Below, piece after piece: positions 26,040-34,300 of a stretch of 40,802 nt of DNA. Under the pieces are notes generated by a model. The model was given only the letters and a program-made list of their open reading frames with translations. It was not told where the DNA came from and made no database searches. Each line of letters opens with the position of its first letter. Within the stretch, counting starts at the first letter, position 1. Both the position numbers and the translations under genes were made by a program. This DNA comes from Bacteroidaceae bacterium (GTDB lineage Bacteria; Bacteroidota; Bacteroidia; Bacteroidales; Bacteroidaceae): contig JAFXMB010000158.1 in the NCBI GenBank assembly GCA_017530735.1, positions 1 through 40,802 of the forward strand, written 5' to 3'.

Positions 26040-26784
26040 GCCTCTTACCTTTAATCCGTCTTATCAATGCCGCCGGAACGGCGTACAGCAACGCTCCGAA
26101 GCAGAGAAATGTGTTGAGTAAGGTTATTCTGAAAAAGTCCTGGAACGGACGGAAATGCGATACACGCTCACCATCAGGGGCATACCACACGCGTACCGGC
26201 ACGCCTTGTACGGTCACTCCGTTCCATGCGGCAAACACCAGCAGTTCAAGTTCAGCCTCGTATTTGGATGTTATCAGGCGCATACCGTGCAGTGATTCAA
26301 GCGGATAGATGCGGAATCCTGACTGCGTGTCACTGAGTTTCTGAGCCGTCTGCAAGCGGAACCAGAAGTTTGAGAAACGGTTGGCAAACGTACTCTTGCG
26401 CGGCATGTTCTCACTCGTGAGGTTACGGCAGCCCACAATCAGACGGTCGGGATGCTCCTTTGAGGCTTTTATCATGTCCGGAATGTCCTCAGGGAAGTGC
26501 TGACCGTCAGAATCTATCGTAATGGCATGCGTAAAGCCGTTGTCTCCCGCATAGTAGAGTCCTGTCTTGAGTGCCTCACCCTTACCCATGTTATGCTCAT
26601 GGCTCAGGGTAACCACATCCAGTCCGCAGAGTACGGCCGATGTGTTATCAGTGCTGCCGTCATTGACCACAATCACGTCAGGACACACCTTGAGCGCACG
26701 CTCCACGACGTCGGCCACGGTGCCGCTGTTGTTGTATGTCGGTATTATGACACAGTATCTTAAGTATGTTTCACAAGGACTCAT
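26032..26784 (-). CDS. GT2 family glycosyltransferase, polyprenyl-phosphate type
   Basis: A 250-residue GT-A glycosyltransferase like dolichol-phosphate mannosyltransferase. Motifs are VIIPTYNNSGTVADVV, VVNDGSTDNTS, the metal-binding TIDSDGQHFPEDI and DTQSGFRIYPLES. A C-terminal hydrophobic stretch (ITLLNTFLCFGALLYAVPAALI) followed by basic residues anchors it to the inner membrane. It would transfer a sugar from a nucleotide donor to a lipid carrier or to the polyene itself. It overlaps the preceding dehydratase by 14 bases and the exporter by 8. Together with the EamA-like small transporter upstream it resembles an ArnC/ArnE-F style pair. Confidence 0.9.
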   Translation of the reverse strand: MSPCETYLRYCVIIPTYNNSGTVADVVERALKVCPDVIVVNDGSTDNTSAVLCGLDVVTLSHEHNMGKGEALKTGLYYAGDNGFTHAITIDSDGQHFPEDIPDMIKASKEHPDRLIVGCRNLTSENMPRKSTFANRFSNFWFRLQTAQKLSDTQSGFRIYPLESLHGMRLITSKYEAELELLVFAAWNGVTVQGVPVRVWYAPDGERVSHFRPFQDFFRITLLNTFLCFGALLYAVPAALIRRIKGKRHG

Positions 26785-27163
26785 CGGTAAGGAAAATTGA
26801 GAATTTCAGGAAAAGATCGGACAGGTTGTCCCTTCTGGACACCACGCCCTGAGCCTTAACACCTCCCTCCTCGGCAGTCACCGAAGTAAACAGGACCGAT
26901 ACACGGCTGTCTGCTACAGGAGACATCATGCTAATGAATTTTGCGTTCTTTATATTCTTGATAAACAACTGTTTACCCATCTCAACTGAAAGTAACTCCT
27001 GCAGCATCTGAAGTATGCATACACCAGGTGTTACAGGCTGTCCGGGGAAGTGTGCCTTATAAATAAGATGGTCAGGATTCAGTATAATGTTGAACCCTGA
27101 CTGTCCCTGAGGCAGACCCTCCATACGGGACTCTATCCTGAACAAATCACCATTCAGCCTCAT
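26771..27163 (-). CDS. FabZ-type hot-dog dehydratase (ApeI-like)
   Basis: A 130-residue single hot-dog protein. It has the FabZ active-site loop YKAHFPGQPVTPGVCILQML with the catalytic His, but the usual acidic residue about 14 places later is Gln (ILQML where FabZ has an E). It likely removes water from 3-hydroxyacyl-ACP during polyene extension, working with the second dehydratase at 32732-33154; in described APE systems two hot-dog proteins, ApeI and ApeP, share this step. Its ATG lies 17 bases inside the end of the LolA-like gene. Confidence 0.82.
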   Translation of the reverse strand: MRLNGDLFRIESRMEGLPQGQSGFNIILNPDHLIYKAHFPGQPVTPGVCILQMLQELLSVEMGKQLFIKNIKNAKFISMMSPVADSRVSVLFTSVTAEEGGVKAQGVVSRRDNLSDLFLKFSIFLTDESL

Positions 27164-27761
27164 AGTCTCCGTTAAGTCTCACATTGCTTATCAGTATCTC
27201 GGTGCTGCCTCCGCCCGCATCCTCCATCAGGAGCCGTCGGAGCAGCCTTGTATCTGGATCAAAACCAAGTTCAATCTGACCAAACATCTTCTTCATGTCA
27301 CGGCGCACGGGTATGAGCAGCGCCTTCCACTGGTCTCCCTCATCGGTCACGGTCACTCTGAAGGTGCGTCTGTCCTTGAGCATCTCACCGGACATACAGC
27401 CCAGTATCATGCTTGAGATACCCTTGAAAAGGCGTCCGGCCTCACCTTCAGCACTCTCCGTACCCATTATGATATTGTCACCGTCAACCTTGAGTTTCCA
27501 CGCAAAGGGCTCGGTGTAATCAAGACTGAACCTTGAAGGTTTGATATAGATCATGGTTCCGGATGATTTCTGGGGTTCGTCCATAAGCGGGATACGCCTT
27601 GTCTGGGCAATGTCACACTTCATGGAGGTGATGTTTGAGCTTGCCTTTACAATACTCTCAATCATCTCATCCTCAGTCTGTTGCATATTGACTGTTACAG
27701 CACTTACACCCAGTGCCAGCAGCAGTATCAGACCCGTGACTATGACAAATATCCTCTTCAT
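27147..27761 (-). CDS. LolA-like outer-membrane lipoprotein carrier
   Basis: A 205-residue exported protein starting at ATG 27761 (MKRIFVIVTGLILLLALGVSAV signal peptide), 1 nt after the EamA-like gene. The body is the LolA half-barrel pattern: ASSNITSMKCDIAQTRRIPL, SSGTMIYIKPSRFSLDYTEP, KLKVDGDNIIM and MFGQIELGFDP. LolA proteins bind acyl chains and ferry lipoproteins through the periplasm; the copies in aryl polyene loci are taken to carry the lipid-linked polyene from the inner to the outer membrane. Some upstream in-frame codons exist (to 27785) but run into the preceding gene. Confidence 0.85.
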   Translation of the reverse strand: MKRIFVIVTGLILLLALGVSAVTVNMQQTEDEMIESIVKASSNITSMKCDIAQTRRIPLMDEPQKSSGTMIYIKPSRFSLDYTEPFAWKLKVDGDNIIMGTESAEGEAGRLFKGISSMILGCMSGEMLKDRRTFRVTVTDEGDQWKALLIPVRRDMKKMFGQIELGFDPDTRLLRRLLMEDAGGGSTEILISNVRLNGDYEAEW

Positions 27762-27762
27762 A

Positions 27763-28116
27763 TCATCTGCTGATAAATGCCGCACCTACCAGTATAAGGC
27801 CGATGCCTATCCAGCGGCCAAGCGGAATCTGCTCACCCAGGAAGGCCATTGCGCCCAGCATGCCGAATACAAAGCTCAGACAACTGAGCGGATAAGCCAC
27901 ACTCAGCGGGAAGTTCTTCATAATGTAGAACCACAGTACCGTAGCGCCGCCCATTGAGAGGCCGCAGCCCAGCCACCACCAGTTGGTCAGTTCCTTGCCT
28001 ATGAAGCGCCAGAAGCCCTGATACGGGCTCATATGGTTCAGGGCCAGTTTCATCATCAACTGACCTGCAGCCAACAGAAGGCTCTGCAGCAATGAGTATG
28101 GTATTATCTTCCACAT
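27763..28116 (-). CDS. EamA/SMR-type small membrane transporter (ArnE-like)
   Basis: A 117-residue integral membrane protein with four predicted helices: IIPYSLLQSLLLAAGQLMMK, WWWLGCGLSMGGATVLWFYI, LSVAYPLSCLSFVFGMLGAMA and IGIGLILVGAAFI, with LGEQIPLGRW between the last two. This is the half-size EamA/SMR fold, as in ArnE/ArnF flippases of polyprenyl-phosphate sugars. It overlaps the ketosynthase-like gene by 13 bases. Its likely job is to flip a lipid-linked intermediate or sugar carrier across the inner membrane; it may act as a dimer. Drug efflux is a less likely alternative in this setting. Confidence 0.8.
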   Translation of the reverse strand: MWKIIPYSLLQSLLLAAGQLMMKLALNHMSPYQGFWRFIGKELTNWWWLGCGLSMGGATVLWFYIMKNFPLSVAYPLSCLSFVFGMLGAMAFLGEQIPLGRWIGIGLILVGAAFISR

Positions 28117-29120
28117 ACCGGTTTCAACAGTGCGAATGAATAATGACGTCCCTCAACCACATTCACCACCAGAATGCCCTTGGAGCACTCTATGGCCTTG
28201 CCTGATGCAGAAAGCACCGCAGGTACACCACCCTTCTTAAGGCAGCATGCCGAGGCATAGAATCCTGTGGCCGATGACGAGAAGTTCACCCCGAACAGGG
28301 GCTTGTATCTGAGTTGCGGAACACCCGGAAGAATAGAATCCAGGAATCCGTACCAGGAATCGTTTTCAGAGTTGCCGCTCATGCCCGTCATCACAGCGTC
28401 TATGCCGCCAGCGGTCATATCGGCCAAAACCTGCTTGAGAGTATCCTGAGAGGGTGAATCAAACAGTTTTACACCCTCCAGCGTGCAGTATGCGTTGTCA
28501 GCGCTCTCAGCCATGAGTACCGATACCGCAGCCTCGCTGCATATCTCACCCTCCTTTACATGACCGGCCTTGCGTACAAATCCGGAGAACACGGGCGACA
28601 TCTCATCATGGCTACCCACCAGCGCAGATTCTATCCTGCCTATGCGGAACTGCATCCAGGCGTCATACAGGGCGCTGTCAAATGAGAATCCCTTCTGTGA
28701 GTATGTTGAGTTGTAGCCGTGACATTTTGTATGTATTCCTATCAGGGACGATGCGGTATTATGGGTGGACTGCATGAACTGAGTGGGTTTGAGCAGTTGC
28801 TCACCCTCACGTACCAGTGCATCCAGGAACAACTCCGTATTTTCAATGCTGCCGAATCCCGTACCCGTTATGATGGCGTCAGGATTCTCTATTCCACCCT
28901 CCTGCAGTGCGGACAGTGATGTTGCAAGCGCCCTCTTGAGCAGTTTGCCCATACGGCGGGCGTCACCTGCTGATATGAACTGCTTGAAATCAGGGTCAAC
29001 GGCACGAACGTAATCCTCCGAGTAACTCAGGGGATTCTCCATCCACTCCTCAGAGAGCGGATTCTGGATTGATATCTGCTTGGCAGACAGAATTTTAACA
29101 GATGTCTTTTCCATAATCAT
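28104..29120 (-). CDS. Ketosynthase-like protein without catalytic Cys (chain-length-factor candidate)
   Basis: A 338-residue thiolase-fold protein resembling FabF in outline (AIITGTGFGSIENTELFL, GRIESALVGSHDEMSP, CSEAAVSVLMAES) but with the nucleophile region reading NSTYSQKGFSFDSA, where the Cys position is Ser141, and no HGTxT or GHT histidine motifs downstream. It follows the complete ketosynthase gene at 29117-30316 with a 4-base overlap, the arrangement of a ketosynthase/chain-length-factor pair. It probably forms a heterodimer with that enzyme and helps set polyene length. ATG at 29120 is followed by another ATG two codons later. Confidence 0.82.
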   Translation of the reverse strand: MIMEKTSVKILSAKQISIQNPLSEEWMENPLSYSEDYVRAVDPDFKQFISAGDARRMGKLLKRALATSLSALQEGGIENPDAIITGTGFGSIENTELFLDALVREGEQLLKPTQFMQSTHNTASSLIGIHTKCHGYNSTYSQKGFSFDSALYDAWMQFRIGRIESALVGSHDEMSPVFSGFVRKAGHVKEGEICSEAAVSVLMAESADNAYCTLEGVKLFDSPSQDTLKQVLADMTAGGIDAVMTGMSGNSENDSWYGFLDSILPGVPQLRYKPLFGVNFSSSATGFYASACCLKKGGVPAVLSASGKAIECSKGILVVNVVEGRHYSFALLKPVCGR

Positions 29121-30316
29121 TCCACTGCCGATATTACCAATGACGAATCATTTCCGCCAAATCCGAACGAGTTGCAGAGCACATGACGCAACCTGCAACC
29201 CTTATGCAGATCCATGTTAGGAACTATGCCGTTCTCCATTGGATTCTTAAATGCATAGTTTACAGGTATGAAACCGTTCCTGAGCGCCAGGATACATATG
29301 ACCGTCTCTATTGCGCCCGATGCGCTGGTTGTATGACCTGTCATGGACTTGGTCGATGACACCGGCGGCAGTTCCCGGCCGAAAACACGCATCATAGCCT
29401 GGCTCTCGCTCTCGTCGTTATTGGGAGTTCCCGTACCGTGAGCGTTCACGTAATCTATGTCCGACGGCTTTAAGCCAGCCTCCTTAAGTGCTTTGCTCAT
29501 AGCAAGATATGCACCTTCTCCATCAGGCGATGAAGCGGTCTGGTGGAATGCGTCGCAGGCATTTCCGTAACCTGACAGACGTGCCAGGGCCTTGGCGTTT
29601 CTGGCTGCCGCATGACCGGCCTCCTCAAGCACCACAAAGGCTGCACCCTCACCCAGATTCAGTCCCGCACGATTGGCATCGAACGGACGGCACTGGCTGT
29701 GATCCAGTATCATCAGCGAGTTGAAACCGTTCAGGTGGAACTTGGTTATGCATTCTGAACCTCCCGCCACAACGATATCGGCCTCACCCAGACGAATCAT
29801 ATCGGCAGCCATCTCAATGGCGTTTGCGGCCGATGAACATGCTGTGGATATGGTAGTTATCATCTTGAAACTACCAAACCTGTCGGCTATCATCTCGGAG
29901 CACGAACCGCAGTCATGGGTGCTGATGTAAGCGTTACGGCTGTCATTCTCAATGAAATCCAGGTAGTACTGCTCACTCTTATCCATACCGCCTACGGTAG
30001 TGCCGTTTACAAAACCGCACTCCTTAAGGTCATCACGACTGAGTCCGGCCTGTCCCAGAGCCTCATGCAGGGCAATCATTCCCATCAGTGCCGTACGGGT
30101 TGTGGGAGTACCGGGAGCAATACCCATAAGGCGCTCCATCTCCTCGTCGGACAGTTTGACCTCACCTACCGGAAACTCCGTATGCTCAGTCTTGAGGTAT
30201 TTGAGAGGCCCCACGCCGGTACGTACCTGCAGAAGCGAATCAAGCACCTGTCCGCAATCCTGGCCTATAGCACTGACAATGCCGCAGCCGGTTATCAGCA
30301 CTGATCTCTGAGACAT
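29117..30316 (-). CDS. Beta-ketoacyl-ACP synthase (FabF-like) of the polyene pathway
   Basis: A 399-residue elongating ketosynthase with a full catalytic set: TISTACSSAAN (Cys160), YVNAHGTGTPNND (His293), and SSTKSMTGHTTSASG (Lys323, His328). It condenses malonyl-ACP with the growing acyl-ACP. It begins one base inside the end of the carrier protein gene and overlaps the Cys-less ketosynthase-like gene, its probable partner. Of the three complete ketosynthases in the operon, this one is placed like the main chain-extending KS. Confidence 0.93.
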   Translation of the reverse strand: MSQRSVLITGCGIVSAIGQDCGQVLDSLLQVRTGVGPLKYLKTEHTEFPVGEVKLSDEEMERLMGIAPGTPTTRTALMGMIALHEALGQAGLSRDDLKECGFVNGTTVGGMDKSEQYYLDFIENDSRNAYISTHDCGSCSEMIADRFGSFKMITTISTACSSAANAIEMAADMIRLGEADIVVAGGSECITKFHLNGFNSLMILDHSQCRPFDANRAGLNLGEGAAFVVLEEAGHAAARNAKALARLSGYGNACDAFHQTASSPDGEGAYLAMSKALKEAGLKPSDIDYVNAHGTGTPNNDESESQAMMRVFGRELPPVSSTKSMTGHTTSASGAIETVICILALRNGFIPVNYAFKNPMENGIVPNMDLHKGCRLRHVLCNSFGFGGNDSSLVISAVE

Positions 30317-30573
30317 TATCTGGTGCGGTTTTTCTGAATGAAATCAGCCATCACGTTGATGGACTTGAATATCTCCTTGCCCTTGGCAGGATCCTGCAGC
30401 TTGATGCCGTAGTTCTTCTCCATGAGAACGATAAGTTCCAGTGCATCAATTGAATCAAGGCCAAGGCCTTCACCAAACAGAGGGGCGTCGTTGTCAATGT
30501 CCTCGGGCTTGACGTCCTCAAGGTTAAGTACCTCAATAATCTCCTGCTTCAGTTTAAGAATCAACTCTTCCAT
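30316..30573 (-). CDS. Acyl carrier protein (second of two in the operon)
   Basis: An 85-residue acidic carrier protein. The phosphopantetheine site is GLGLDSIDALELIVLMEK with Ser41; the pattern of four helices and the LxxDSxxxxEL signature are standard. It carries the growing polyene intermediates. It lies 4 nt after the 196-residue ketosynthase-like gene and overlaps the following ketosynthase by one base. Confidence 0.95.
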   Translation of the reverse strand: MEELILKLKQEIIEVLNLEDVKPEDIDNDAPLFGEGLGLDSIDALELIVLMEKNYGIKLQDPAKGKEIFKSINVMADFIQKNRTR

Positions 30574-30577
30574 AATA

Positions 30578-31168
30578 TCATTTGTTTAAGTTATTAATCA
30601 TCAATTGCAATTGTCCTGCCAGCCACCCGGTATCGGCCGCATCCTCCCTGCTTATCAGGGTCACAAAGACCTGAAAATCATCATTCATACGGCTGTCCAC
30701 CCATCCGGCAAGTATGCTCTCCGTATCGGCGTCCTGGAATGCGCAAGCCAGATGAAACGCCATCTGTGATGCATCGGGTTCTTCCAGAACATAGAATGAT
30801 GTCTCGCCGCGCCAGTGGTTGCGTATGGCAATCTCACCGGTCACGATGTTAGGCAGGGTATATACAAACAGTGCCGGACTTGGATAATAATTATCCTTAT
30901 CCTGTATTGTTTCCTGATAATTGCGGTCGGCGCAAAGTGAAGCCGTTGAGCCGAATAGCACTATGGCGCGGCTCCGGATAAACTCTTCGCTATCACATCT
31001 GCGCTCACCTACATTCTTGAGCAGCAACTCAGTAGCCACAAATCCGGCCTTGCTCAGGGTATCCATTTTGTAGAATTTGGGCCAATCGCCTATATGAGTG
31101 CGATACAAATCCGTCAGATTGGCATTACCCTGGTTCAGCACAACAAAGTCAAGTCCTCTACGCTCCAT
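30578..31168 (-). CDS. Short ketosynthase-like protein (ketoacyl-synt_2-like), no catalytic Cys
   Basis: A 196-residue protein. The region LFGSTASLCADRNYQETI followed by YYPSPALFVYTLPNIVTGEIAIRNHWRGETSF matches the N-terminal core of ketosynthases of the ketoacyl-synt_2 type, where the nucleophile Cys would follow; here GETSFYVLEEPD has none. It lacks the C-terminal half with both His motifs, although the gene is intact between neighbours 2 and 4 nt away. It may be a structural partner for one of the ketosynthases. Remnant of a decayed enzyme is the alternative, but the compact fit in the operon argues for function. Confidence 0.7.
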   Translation of the reverse strand: MERRGLDFVVLNQGNANLTDLYRTHIGDWPKFYKMDTLSKAGFVATELLLKNVGERRCDSEEFIRSRAIVLFGSTASLCADRNYQETIQDKDNYYPSPALFVYTLPNIVTGEIAIRNHWRGETSFYVLEEPDASQMAFHLACAFQDADTESILAGWVDSRMNDDFQVFVTLISREDAADTGWLAGQLQLMINNLNK

Positions 31169-31170
31169 AC

Positions 31171-32313
31171 CTACTCCACGAATCTGTATAACAGGGCGGC
31201 ATTGCTTCCGCCGAATCCTGACAGCAGTTTAATGAACTCGCTGCCGTTGCACTCTCTTGTCTCGCTGCTCACGCTTACCGGATAGGTTGTTCCCTGCTCC
31301 CGGTAACCGCGTGTGGCAAGCACCGTATTGTCACGCACCGCATACATGGAAAGAATGCTCTCCATTATGCCTGCGGCGCCCATTGTATGTCCGTAATAGC
31401 CCTTAAGACCCGTTACCGGTACGTCTATCAGTCCGGCGCGATACAGGGCTATTGACTCCATCTCGTCATTGTATGCGGTTGCGGTTCCGTGTACGTTCAC
31501 AAACGCCAGTTCCCCACGGTGGCACTCCTTAAGAACCTCCATAAGACACAGGTAACTGCCCTCGCCCGTACGTGACGGTCCCGATATATGATTGGCGTCA
31601 TTGCGTATGGCGCCACATACAAGTTCCCAGCCGCTCTTCTTCCCATCCGATGCCTCCAGCACCACAGTAGCGGCACATTCACCCAGATTCAGCCCCTTGC
31701 GGTCCTTGTCAAACGGACGGCACGGCTCATCGGATATGGCCTTGAATGAGAGGAATCCCGATATGATAAACGGTGACTGCTCATCGGCCCCAATCACAAC
31801 GGCATAGTCGTAACGTCCGCTGCGCAGGGCACGCATGGCCTCTATCTGTGCGCATACGCCCGATATGCAGGCGTTGCAGACCACGATCGGTTTTCCGGGA
31901 TTGCCAAAGAAACGCATCACCTCACGTGCGGCCTTGGCCAGCAGTACACGCTCCTGATCCACTCCCTCCTGAGACTGTCCCAGGAGTGAAACATTACCCT
32001 TGGTGGTGGATATGATAAAGAGCACCCTCTCTGACGAGGCATCTATGCCGGCATCCCTTAAAGCCTGGACCGATGAGCAAAGCAGGAACTTCTCAAAGAA
32101 GGTATAATTGCCCTGTATGCCAAGTTCGGCGCAAAGACCGTCAATTACGGCGCGGTCCACGCGTGAGAGCACAAAAGGCGTGGTTATATTGCCCATAGAC
32201 TCATAACGCGCCAGTCCTGACCTGCCGGCCTTGACGCTGTCGTAGTTGGAACGTGAGGTTGTTCCCAGCGGCGACACCACGTTATCTGCTATGCATCTTA
32301 TCAATCGAGCCAT
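31171..32313 (-). CDS. Beta-ketoacyl synthase with complete active site
   Basis: A 380-residue ketosynthase from ATG 32313 (MARLIRCIADNVVSPLG); an in-frame GTG four codons earlier is less likely. Catalytic residues: VVCNACISGVC (Cys149), FVNVHGTATAYND (His275), GLKGYYGHTMGAAG (Lys304, His309). The NACISG nucleophile context differs from the TACSSA of classical FabF, suggesting a distinct substrate, for example the aryl starter or a late intermediate. It overlaps the thioesterase end by 13 bases. Confidence 0.92.
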   Translation of the reverse strand: MARLIRCIADNVVSPLGTTSRSNYDSVKAGRSGLARYESMGNITTPFVLSRVDRAVIDGLCAELGIQGNYTFFEKFLLCSSVQALRDAGIDASSERVLFIISTTKGNVSLLGQSQEGVDQERVLLAKAAREVMRFFGNPGKPIVVCNACISGVCAQIEAMRALRSGRYDYAVVIGADEQSPFIISGFLSFKAISDEPCRPFDKDRKGLNLGECAATVVLEASDGKKSGWELVCGAIRNDANHISGPSRTGEGSYLCLMEVLKECHRGELAFVNVHGTATAYNDEMESIALYRAGLIDVPVTGLKGYYGHTMGAAGIMESILSMYAVRDNTVLATRGYREQGTTYPVSVSSETRECNGSEFIKLLSGFGGSNAALLYRFVE

Positions 32314-32717
32314 CTCTTTTTCCACTCCTCATAGAAATCCGGATTGATCCATACCAACTGGTAGTTCAGGTCCATGAACACCTGCACGGAATGGCCTGTG
32401 GCAAGCACATCACCCGTCTCAGGATTCTTTATCTCATAGTCAAACACTATCTTGGCGGCATCGGTCGGCTTGTAGGTAATGGTTATCTCCGGCTTCATAT
32501 CGTATGTGATGGGACTCTTGTACTTGAAAGAGATCTCCACCAGCGGAGCATAATAACCGTTGCCGAATATATCCAGATAGGCTATCCCGTACTCCCGTCC
32601 GAATGCCTCACGGGCATCCTCAAAGTACATCATGTATGAGCCGTGCCATACAATGTTCATGGAATCCACCTCACTGAAGCGGATCTTGAGCGGTACGGTA
32701 GTCTTAAGTTCCTTCAT
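32301..32717 (-). CDS. Hot-dog acyl-CoA/ACP thioesterase (4-hydroxybenzoyl-CoA type)
   Basis: A 138-residue single-domain hot-dog thioesterase. The N-terminal VPLKIRFSEVDSMNIVWHGSYMMYFEDARE matches the YbgC/4-hydroxybenzoyl-CoA thioesterase signature (a D followed by an H near the catalytic site), with FKYKSPITYDMKPEI after it. In APE clusters a thioesterase of this kind (ApeK) releases or edits ACP-bound chains. It starts 14 nt after the dehydratase. Free-acid release versus proofreading cannot be told from sequence. Confidence 0.88.
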   Translation of the reverse strand: MKELKTTVPLKIRFSEVDSMNIVWHGSYMMYFEDAREAFGREYGIAYLDIFGNGYYAPLVEISFKYKSPITYDMKPEITITYKPTDAAKIVFDYEIKNPETGDVLATGHSVQVFMDLNYQLVWINPDFYEEWKKRWLD

Positions 32718-32731
32718 ATCAATCCTAAATA

Positions 32732-33154
32732 TCAGTCCTGCAGTGCAATCTTAAGGTCTGTCTCGGCAATCACCTCATCGGCCACCTGTACGGTTGCATG
32801 TACCAGTGTAACCTGAAACACCTCCTGCACTACATCTATCGTCGTTGTCAGCACCTCGCCCACCAGCGGAGTACGCATCACGCTGAAATTAGTAATGGCG
32901 CCAATTACTCCAATCTTTACTCTCTCGCCCGATGACAGGCTCTTGTATCCCATTCTGGCGGCGCAGGTCTGAGCAATGTTCTCATTCAGACCGGCCACGC
33001 TCAAATGCCCTTCATCGGCAAATATGTTGTCAGGTCTGACCTCAAGAGCGGTAACGGTACGAACCGGATCGTAATGAACCAGACGGTCTATCATCACGAA
33101 CGGCTCCTGCTGCGGCAGGAGTTTGTGTACATCTACCTTTTCAAACTCATTCAT
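32732..33154 (-). CDS. COG4706-type hot-dog dehydratase (ApeP-like)
   Basis: A 140-residue hot-dog protein. The opening VHKLLPQQEPFVMIDRLVHYD is shared by 3-hydroxyacyl-ACP dehydratases of the ApeP kind, and the active-site region reads EGHLSVAGLNENIAQTCAARMGY, with a His and a Glu but without the HFPGxPxxPG loop of FabZ. It probably pairs with the FabZ-like protein at 26771-27163, which keeps the His but lacks the Glu. Its ATG overlaps the acyltransferase stop by one base. Confidence 0.85.
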   Translation of the reverse strand: MNEFEKVDVHKLLPQQEPFVMIDRLVHYDPVRTVTALEVRPDNIFADEGHLSVAGLNENIAQTCAARMGYKSLSSGERVKIGVIGAITNFSVMRTPLVGEVLTTTIDVVQEVFQVTLVHATVQVADEVIAETDLKIALQD

Positions 33155-34068
33155 CAGTCCTTCCAGAAATCATAGTAGTTGAACCACTGCGTGGGATACA
33201 TCCTGACCACTTTCTCCAACTCTGAGGCAAAATTCTGAGCCATATCGGCCATACGTGCCCTGAGCGGGAGCGATTCATCCTGTCTGATATCCCTGACATA
33301 AACCTTGTACGCTCCGTGACTGCGCATTGAGAATACGGCCAGCATGGGAACCTCCTTCTGCACGGCCAGGGCAAACGGTCCCATAGGGAACTGCGCCTCC
33401 TTGCCCAGGAACATGCACTTGATTGATTTGGCCGATCCGAACAGGCGGTCACCCGTCATGCTCACAATCTCACCGCGGTCTATGGCCGCATTCATGCTGA
33501 AGATATGTGACATGCTCTCATCGACCTCAATCAGGTTCACGTTGTGCATGGCCAGGATCTTACGTCTGAAATCCATCATAACCTGGGTCTCACCGCCGTA
33601 AAACAGGCCGTTTACCCTCTTACGGGTCGATGTCAGACCGTAGCCTACCATCTCGTAGTTGCCGGCATGTGAACTCAACTGCACAAATCCGCTCTCACCG
33701 CCCACCAGTTCCATGAACCTTTCGTTGCCGTCCAGTTCATACCGGAACTTCTTACCGGCATAGGCTGCGTATCGGTCTATAATGACCTGGCCGAAACGGT
33801 AATGGTTGGCGTAGACCTTGAGGAAAGACTTTATCCGGCCAAAGCCGAAACGCTGTCTGAAGAATCTGTAGGTTGCCAGATAACTGTCATGATGAAAGAT
33901 CATATAAAACGGCACCACTATCGCCATGAAACAATAGATGATATGCCTGTCAACCACCTTCATCAGGACCACCAGCGACCGTATCATCCACGGCAGACCG
34001 TCAGTCCTACCCTTCCACTCCTTGGGTTTACCCCCTTTCTTAGCCAAGCTTGCTCTCCAGATAGTCAC
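33154..34068 (-). CDS. LpxL/HtrB-type acyltransferase
   Basis: A 304-residue inner-membrane acyltransferase of the lipid A late-acyltransferase family. Visible are an early hydrophobic segment (IIYCFMAIVVPFYMIFH), the catalytic QLSSHAGNYEMVGYGL block (HX4E type), DRGEIVSMTGDRLFG and a FALAVQKEVPML segment. It would transfer an acyl group, perhaps the polyene chain itself, onto a sugar or glycerol hydroxyl. The start drawn is GTG at 34068, 29 bases inside the carrier protein gene; a TTG at 34047 would shorten the overlap. It overlaps the next gene by one base. Confidence 0.87.
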   Translation of the reverse strand: MTIWRASLAKKGGKPKEWKGRTDGLPWMIRSLVVLMKVVDRHIIYCFMAIVVPFYMIFHHDSYLATYRFFRQRFGFGRIKSFLKVYANHYRFGQVIIDRYAAYAGKKFRYELDGNERFMELVGGESGFVQLSSHAGNYEMVGYGLTSTRKRVNGLFYGGETQVMMDFRRKILAMHNVNLIEVDESMSHIFSMNAAIDRGEIVSMTGDRLFGSAKSIKCMFLGKEAQFPMGPFALAVQKEVPMLAVFSMRSHGAYKVYVRDIRQDESLPLRARMADMAQNFASELEKVVRMYPTQWFNYYDFWKD

Positions 34069-34282
34069 AGAACGCGCTGAAGGTCTTTACTCCAGCCATC
34101 TCCTCACTCTTGATCTTGACTCCGAATGTCTTCTCAACAATTACTACGATGTCAATAAAGTCCAGGCTGTCTATGCCCAGGTCTTTCTTGAGCAGTGCAT
34201 CGGGGCAGATCTTCTCCTCGTCAATTTCAAGATCCTCGATCATGAAATTTTTGACTTTGGCTTCAATCTCTTTTCTGTCCAT
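34040..34282 (-). CDS. Acyl carrier protein (first of two in the operon)
   Basis: An 80-residue acidic carrier protein with the attachment site LGIDSLDFIDIVVIVEK (Ser39). Different from the other carrier of the operon (DSLDFID versus DSIDALE), which fits the two-carrier scheme of aryl polyene synthesis, where one ACP accepts the aryl starter and the other carries elongation. It starts 18 nt after the methyltransferase gene. Confidence 0.95.
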   Translation of the reverse strand: MDRKEIEAKVKNFMIEDLEIDEEKICPDALLKKDLGIDSLDFIDIVVIVEKTFGVKIKSEEMAGVKTFSAFCDYLESKLG

Positions 34283-34300
34283 ATGTTATTACTTGTTTGA

